This document shows positions 57,958 to 64,000 of a stretch of 64,000 nt of DNA, piece by piece (positions within the stretch are counted from its first letter, which is position 1; the number at the start of each line of letters is the position of its first letter). Both the position numbers and the translations under genes were made by a program. Below the pieces are notes generated by a model, which was not told the origin of the DNA, searched no databases, and saw only the letters and a list, made by a program, of their open reading frames with translations. This DNA comes from Ahaetulla prasina (lineage: Eukaryota > Chordata > Lepidosauria > Squamata > Colubridae), in contig NC_080546.1 in NCBI RefSeq assembly GCF_028640845.1, positions 70,640,723 to 70,704,722 on the forward strand, given 5' to 3'.

Positions 57958-59214
57958 ATTATTACTTTTAAATGTCAAGTGGAAGAAGTCAGGAGCCAGG
58001 ATAGAATGCAAAAGTACTAATGTTTATTTCATGCTACCTATACACAAGAACCTGAACTACTAACAGTCACGGTAAATTGGCAGCAGATAAAAGTCAGTGG
58101 ACTTAAAGTGGGGACTGAACTTAGGTTTTTATGGGGGCACAGAGACTCCAAACTGATGGCGTGTTTGATCCCATCCTCAGGCTCAGTTTGGTCATCTCCT
58201 ACATTAAACTTTTTAAGGAATTTGGAACTGATTATAAAAAAGTTTGTCTATTCTTTCATGACCCCCCCCCAACTCACCCAAACATTTAATAATACAAATG
58301 GTTGTCAAAAAGAAAGACGAAAATGTCTGCATGGTGGATATGGCAGTATCTGGATGTAGAGAAAGAACTGGGGAAAGATAGCAAAATACAAAGACCTGCA
58401 AATATAAACAGCAACTGTGCCAAAGGAAAATATAAATAGTACCGATAGTAAAACACATCTTGGTTGCAATTCCAAGCTCCTCTGCATTATTTGTATTCTT
58501 CAAGATTGAAGGTTAGGTTCCTGTGTTTAGACACAGCTGAGCTCTTGGGTTCTCCTACACTGTATAGCCCACAGTTCATCTTTATATGGGATCAACTTGG
58601 TTTTTTGTTATTATTCTGAACTAATTATTGCAGCTAGGGATGGGAAACTTTGGCATTCCATTATTTTGTATTAAATCCTAGCATTTCAAGGGACTCACTT
58701 CACCACCCATCACCACTCCAGAAAATAGTGGTGAGAGTAGTGGTGAGAATGCAGCAGGAATGAATTCTACTGGTGCACAAGAAGTAGAGTTGTGGTGTCA
58801 TGGAAGGGCATACGTTATCAGATATTTAATTTCTTGTTGGTGTGTTTTTATAGTTGGGCAGAAAATAGGAATTTGTGTGATTTATTTATTTTTTGCTTTA
58901 TATGATTAGTTTTATATAACACGTATCTTGATCTGATTTGATCTGAAGGTTGGGGCAATCTAGTCTCAGTAGCAGGAATTAGCCAGCAAATACTCCAAAC
59001 ATCTTCCAACATGATTCCCAAAACCAAAAAGCATCCTTCCTGCTTTAAAGATACATTCTCTAATGAAAGATGCAGGTATCTGCTTTCTCATGCTGTTTTC
59101 TCTAAGGATTTCTGTTGGTCATAGCCAGAGTTTCAGCATTTATCAGTATCAGTATCTTTTTCTAACAATAATATTAAGATTATGATTAATGAACTGCGTA
59201 CGTGATGTGCGATG
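57958..59214. other. No feature recognised
   Basis: Intergenic or SPMIP2 intron. A C run at 58261 and AT-rich sequence; no exon supported. Confidence 0.4.
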
Positions 59215-59580
59215 TGTCAGGCCTGGAAACCATACTAGGTTTCCAGACGCTGCCACATTTCTCCCCTGAGGGGAAGAAGGGGGGGGTGATGGGTATGGTA
59301 ACATTCTTCAAGCAGTCAAGATCGGATTGTGTTCGCATCTGCAGAAGAAGTGGCAAGAAGAGGTTTCTAATAAAGTGGAAGAACGTTGGACCATGTTACC
59401 AGCAAAGGGGTTAGGGGGGTGGGACTCTTGGGGTTTGTATAACTGAGAAAAGAATCCAGAAGTTTCAGTTTTGGAATGTCACTCATCGTGTGCCAGTTTC
59501 CTTATGCTAGTAAAGAACTTTGAAAGACAATGGCTTCAGAGTTTTTTTTATGCAGAAGAGGTTTTTCTGGAACCTTGACA
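59215..59580 (+). repeat. 5' LTR of the second Gypsy element (366 bp)
   Basis: Begins TGTCAGG and ends CCTTGACA, giving the TG...CA inverted ends. It contains ggtttgtataactga as a possible TATA region and agtaaag near the end. The limits are inferred without the partner LTR. Confidence 0.6.
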
Positions 59581-59697
59581 TTATTCCAAAATTCAAACTT
59601 TCTTTGGCTTAACACTACCCTCTCCTCCGCTCTGGGGGCCCATTAGGGGGGTGCTGGGCCCCAGCCTCCGCAAACTCCACAGCGGTGCGAAGACCCA

Positions 59698-60536
59698 GTG
59701 AAGATGGAGAGCCAGCAAGCAGAAACCCTTGAAGGGGTAGTGGGGCTGGAATCTGAGGACTTGGTTGAGATCACCTACTTCCCATTGGAAGATGTGACTC
59801 AAAGGCCTGAAGTTGTGGAACCTGCACATCAGCTTGGTGCACGGCCTAAAGACTCCGATTCATGGGTAAGCTGTTGCTCCGGCCAAACCCCTCCCCATCA
59901 ATTGCAAGAAGTGAGATCCCTGGGAGAAAACATTTCCCCAGGGCGGAATGGAAAGCCCCCTCCCTCTTTGTAATCCCAATGGAGGACAGTAAAAACTAGA
60001 GAATTGGGAGAGTCACTGGATTGGGGCCTGGGAAACCCCCTAAAATCGCAATCCCTATTGGACCTCCTGGAAACTTTTGAGCATTTGGAAGTGAGGCGTC
60101 GCACAAGCTCAGCAAACCTCCCTCGAGAGCCATTGAATTTAGCTCAGCCTAAATTTATCTTCCCTCCCAGCAGAGAGAGGGAATTTACTGAAGCTCGAAG
60201 TCATTCCGATGAACGCAGGAGGCCCTCCCTTCCCTCCTTCACACAGCAGGGAGTTCAGGCAGCACAAGTGACTTGGGGGGAACCGCAACCCACCTAATTG
60301 ACTTTTCCCGCCAGCCAAGGCCTACGCTACCTCCTGCTGCTTCTATTTCTCCCAGTTGGGCATTTTATCCTGGACATGGATGGGTCCAATACCAATGGCA
60401 ACCAGCGGTTTCAGCACTTTTCTTTCCTGGGGGCCCCCGGCCGGGTTTTGCCGTGCCAACTGAAGCATTTCAAGGACTTTCTTCTTAGCAGCCAGGGGGA
60501 ATTCCACCCCCCTTTACAACTCAGCAACTAGCCACG
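59698..60536 (+). pseudogene. Leader or gag N-terminal region, broken
   Basis: A frame starting MKMESQQAETLEGVVGLESE runs to 59973, then further short frames (60004-60297). Acidic then Pro-rich. It may be the degraded N-terminal gag or the spacer. No known motif. Confidence 0.4.
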
Positions 60537-61411
60537 GTGGCTTCAGCTCTCCCCCCTCAACAGGCGTTTTTACAGCAATCAGCAACAGCTATCCCACAAA
60601 TTCCTCTTCAACTGCAAGCAGGCCAGCTAAACCCATCTCCACCCCTTCCCCCAGCCCCTCCTGCTTTCAAAGCAACCTTTGATGGGAATCCATACCACTT
60701 GGCTTACTTCCTCAGCAGAATTGAGGCTTATGTTGAACAATATAGAGATCAATACCGATCAGAAAGAAGCCTAATCAACGCCATCTCGGATGGTATGAAT
60801 GTCGGGCTGGCCTCAGAGTGGATAGCTCAACTACACAATGAACGTGCCCCTGAATTAAACGATGTTGATGGATTTATTGCATTGCTTTGCAACCGGTTTC
60901 AAGATGATGACCTAATTGCAGAATGTGAAACCACCTTAAAAATGATGAGACAAGGTAACGGGCCTCTAAAGGAATTTGTATGGGACTTTTGGAGAGTTGC
61001 TGGTAACCTTAGACATTGGCCAGACAGCGTCCTCCTCCACTATTTCAAAGAGGCAATCGATCAAAAAATCAGAAAAGCCTGCTACACCAGAGGAATCCCA
61101 GAAAATTAAATGATTGGTACAACGTATCTGTAGCTGTGGACAGAGAATTCAACCCCCGCCAAAACCAATTAATAACTACAACTCCACAGTGGCTACATAC
61201 AAGACCTTCCCTCTTAAAACCTACCACACCCTCCACCTTTCAATCTTCAACAATAATTAAATGCTACCATTGTGGAAAACTAGGACACCGGGCTTCAGCT
61301 TGCCTGGCCCCAACACCACTCCCACAGTATCGCCCACCAACTGCTACCCGACCAAACATACACCCTCGAAAGAACCCAAATACCAGTCGCTTTGCAAGAC
61401 AAGACAACTGA
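60537..61411 (+). pseudogene. Gypsy gag capsid and zinc knuckle
   Basis: Starts MASALPPQQAFLQQSATAIP, then the capsid core FKATFDGNPYHLAYFLSRIE, FIALLCNRFQDDDLIAECET and GNGPLKEFVWDFWRVAGNL. A frame change near 61105 leads to LNDWYNVSVAVDREFNP and the zinc knuckle CYHCGKLGHRASAC at about 61261-61302 (CX2CX4HX4C). It overlaps the pol frame by a few bases. Confidence 0.85.
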
Positions 61412-62565
61412 AGTCTCCACTGACCTTCCGTCAACTGATTCACCTACTGATGATTCAAACGATGTGGAAAACGACCCAGTGATGAGTGCACCCATTCCTC
61501 CTTTTGCTATCAAACTAAACTTAATAATTCCAGGGGGAGGGGGCAAAAAAGACTTAGAGGCTATTGTGGACACAGGATGCATCAGATGCCTAATTTCAAC
61601 CTCTATGGTCGCCCAACTGCGTATAAAAACATTTCCCTTGAAACACCCGATTAAATTCCACCAAGTAGATGGAACCTTAATTGGTGGCGTTCCAGCGACC
61701 CAAATCACACAACTGGTTCGCTTAGAAATTGGAGACCATCATGAACTTATAAGATTCATAGTGATTCCAAAGATGTCAGAATCCATCAACCTGGGTTTAG
61801 CTTGGCTGGACAAATGGGAACCCACAATCAAATGGGAGGATGGATTCAGGAAAATTATATGGGCTTTCGGACCCGTAGACCCAGTTCTCCCTACCGATAA
61901 AAACCTTACCCAGAATGACCACCAGGGGGAACCAATAGCCACAATATCCAACCCACCTCGTAATGAACCACGCATCCCTAAAGCATACATGGATTTAGCA
62001 GACGTTTTTAGCAAGGATGAGCGTAACCTCCTATCCCCTTACCGACAGACTGATTGCGTAATTGAATTGCACCTGGGGGCAAAATTATCTAAACCCAAAA
62101 TGTACTCAATGACGCCAGCCGAAATGTCTGAACTAAGGAAGTACATTGACACTAACCTAGCCAGGGGGTTCATTGAACCGGCAAAATCACTGGTAGCCGC
62201 GCCTGTGCTATTTAAACAAAAGAAAGATGGTTCGCTTAGATTGTGCATTGATTTCAAAAATATCAATGCAATTTGCATACAGAACACATACCCATTACCA
62301 CTAATGCACGATTTGTTGAACCACTTAGCAAAAGGCAAAATTTTCACCAGATTGGATTTAAGGGAAGCCTATTACTGGGTCCGCATCAAGGAAGGTGATG
62401 AATGGAAAACGGCTTTCAACTGCCCCTTGGGCAGTTTCCAATACCGTGTCATGCCTTTTGGACTCCAGGGGGCTCCAGCGGTTTTCATGTAACTAATTAA
62501 TGAAACTCTGCACCCCCATCTCTACAATGGGGTTCTTGTCTACTTAGATGACATTCTTATCTACA
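61392..62565 (+). pseudogene. Gypsy protease and reverse transcriptase
   Basis: Protease motif EAIVDTGCIRCLISTSMVAQ at about 61559 and NLGLAWLDKWEP. RT begins near 62090: GFIEPAKSLVAAPVLFKQKK, LRLCIDFKNINAICIQNTYP, FTRLDLREAYYWVRIKEG and MPFGLQGAPAVFM. A stop (TAA, 62490-62492) interrupts just before the active site YLDD at 62541-62552, and the frame is lost near 62567. Confidence 0.88.
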
Positions 62566-62566
62566 C

Positions 62567-63281
62567 TGGACAATATTGAACAACACATCAAATTAGTCAG
62601 ACAAGTCCTTAAAAAATTCCTAGCGGCCAAACTATACGTGAAACTTTCCAAATGCGAATTCCATAAGGAATCCCTAGACTACCTAGGTTACCGGATATCA
62701 AACAAAGGTATCGAAATGGACCCAGGAAAAGTGAAAGCGGTGTTGGATTGGCAACCGCCACGCACACGTAAACAGCTTCAAAGTTTCCTGGGATTCACAA
62801 ATTTTACCGCAAATTCATTCCTTCTTTTGCAGAAGTAGCTCTACCATTGACAGAATTGCTAAAAACTGGGCCATCACCCACCAAACTCAAACCTAACCAA
62901 CCCCTACCTTGGACGATGGACTGCCAATGGTCCTTTGAACACCTGAAACGCCTATTCTTGATGGAGCCAATTCTTCAACACTTGGATCCAAATAAATCTT
63001 TTGTGGTCCAAGCTGACGCAAGTGATGTAGCGGTAGCGGCTGTCTTATTGCAACAGAATACCGACAACAATCTTATGCCCTGCATGTACATTTCTAAAAA
63101 ACTGACAGACACTGAACGCAGATGGGCAGTTTGGGAAAAGGAAGCCTTTGCAGTGCGGTGGACACTCCTCTCCTGGAAATACTTCCTTGAAGGGGGGAAG
63201 GAACCATTCAAGGTGTGGACGGACCACAAAAACCTCGAATACTTAAAAACCCCTCGAAAACTTTCTCCCAAACAAGTTTGA
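62567..63281 (+). pseudogene. Gypsy RT thumb and RNase H
   Basis: In a new frame: HIKLVRQVLKKFLAAKLYVK, LDYLGYRISNKGIEMDPGK, then a shift near 62820. RNase H follows with SFVVQADASDVAVAAVLLQQ, RRWAVWEKEAFAVRWTLLSW and VWTDHKNLEYL. A TGA at 63279-63281 falls where RNase H usually continues into AQFF. Confidence 0.86.
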
Positions 63282-64000
63282 TGGGCTCAGTTTTTCAAAC
63301 GGTTCCATTTCACCCTCAAATACATCCCCGGCGAGCAAAATCTACTGGCTGACGCCCTACCTAGGAAACCGCAATTTGACAGCCAACGCGAAGAGGTAGT
63401 ACATGCGATGATTCCCAATAGCGAACCAGCCAACCAAGCACTTACTCAACCGCGATCACGCCATGGTGCTAACATCCCACCGAATAAACTACTAGCAGAA
63501 TTAAAATCAGCACTCGCTGACGATGCTTGATTTAAAGAAAATTTGATGGACCTCACCTTAAAGGATGGACTACCCTGGAAGGGAACCAAGATTTATGTAC
63601 CCGTTGCTATGCAGCTGGCTGTACTACAGAGAAGCCATGACTCTCGCCTAGGAGGTCACTTCGGGTTTTTGAAAACTCTCCACTTGGCTAGAAGGCAATC
63701 CTGGTGGCCAAAAATGAAATCAGATGTCGAAGACTATGTGCGGAGCTGTGCCACCTGCGCCACCATGAAATGCAGACCAGGGAAACCCCCGGACTCCTAC
63801 AAACCGTGGCCGAACCCACGAGACTCTGGGAGGAGATTGCCATGGATTTCATTGTTGAACTCCCACCTAGTGGGGGAAATACAGTGATACGGAACGTGGT
63901 GGATTTGTTCTCTAAACAGGCCCACTTCACCGTGTGCAGCGGATTGCCATCGGCGAGAAAATTAGCAAACTCTTCGTGAAACACATCTATAGACTACATG
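63282..64000 (+). pseudogene. Gypsy RNase H end and integrase start (cut by window)
   Basis: Tether YIPGEQNLLADALPRK-like near 63320. The integrase zinc domain has SHDSRLGGHFGFLKTLHLAR and VEDYVRSCATCATMK (63630-63760; HHCC). A frame change near 63775 leads to the first catalytic Asp in EIAMDFIVELPPSGGNTVIR (near 63842). The rest is beyond the window. Confidence 0.85.

Larger units (their letters stand above)
59215..64000 (+). mobile_element. Second Ty3/Gypsy element, decayed, cut by window end
   Basis: The 5' LTR is followed by gag, protease, RT, RNase H and the start of integrase in plus-strand order. Stops and frameshifts occur in every domain. The gag core and LNDWYNVSVAVDREFNP phrase resemble the Sushi/RTL-type branch. 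It is clearly a different lineage from the 36949 element. The 3' part lies outside the window. Confidence 0.9.

Overview
This is a window of vertebrate nuclear DNA, almost certainly from a squamate reptile and probably a snake. It is AT-rich, has split genes with GT/AG introns, and carries a squamate repeat mixture: CR1, L2, L1 and BovB LINEs, Sauria-type tRNA SINEs, Penelope-like elements, many short hAT elements and Ty3/Gypsy LTR elements. No prokaryotic features are visible. All calls come from reading the sequence; no alignment was run.

Host genes. Positions 2290-23928 (+) hold the last eight coding exons of FNIP2 (folliculin-interacting protein 2). They encode about 725 codons in perfect splice phase, ending at a TAA followed by 3' UTR. 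The long exon 7856-9074 carries most of the protein. A single exon at 56492-56724 on the minus strand matches the SPMIP2/C4orf45 type. That gene is the convergent neighbour of FNIP2 in other vertebrates, so gene order appears conserved. No other host gene was recognised.

Repeat layout. 1-1114: Penelope-like (PLE) inverted pair next to (TA)n. 1290-5165: hAT remnant, hAT MITE, a terminal-inverted-repeat family (called R here), a second PLE family and a Sauria SINE. 13283-13755: SPIN-like hAT element with internal tandem repeats. 16667-22003: L1 on the minus strand with a 17-bp target duplication, split by a CR1 (19135-21740). 26307-28640: R element split by a SINE, then CR1 pieces. 28691-33506: a long L2 on the minus strand and a second truncated L2. 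36949-40856: Ty3/Gypsy element with identical-looking 190-bp LTRs. 43438-46255: alternating inverted PLE copies separated by (TA)n. 47565-51545: Tc1/mariner remnant, hAT MITE split by CR1, L1 and BovB 3' ends. 53462-55050: CR1, hAT MITE and PLE family 2. 56916-57948: SINE split by a hAT element that contains coding-like coiled-coil sequence. 59215-64000: the 5' LTR and most of gag-pol of a second, decayed Ty3/Gypsy element that runs off the window.

The most interesting signals are hammerhead-ribozyme-like motifs in two different PLE families with the same geometry but different stem II sequences, the repeated inverted arrangement of PLE copies, a hAT element carrying a host-like coding fragment, a young Gypsy copy that lacks the end of its integrase, and a SPIN-like element with a tandem-repeat interior.
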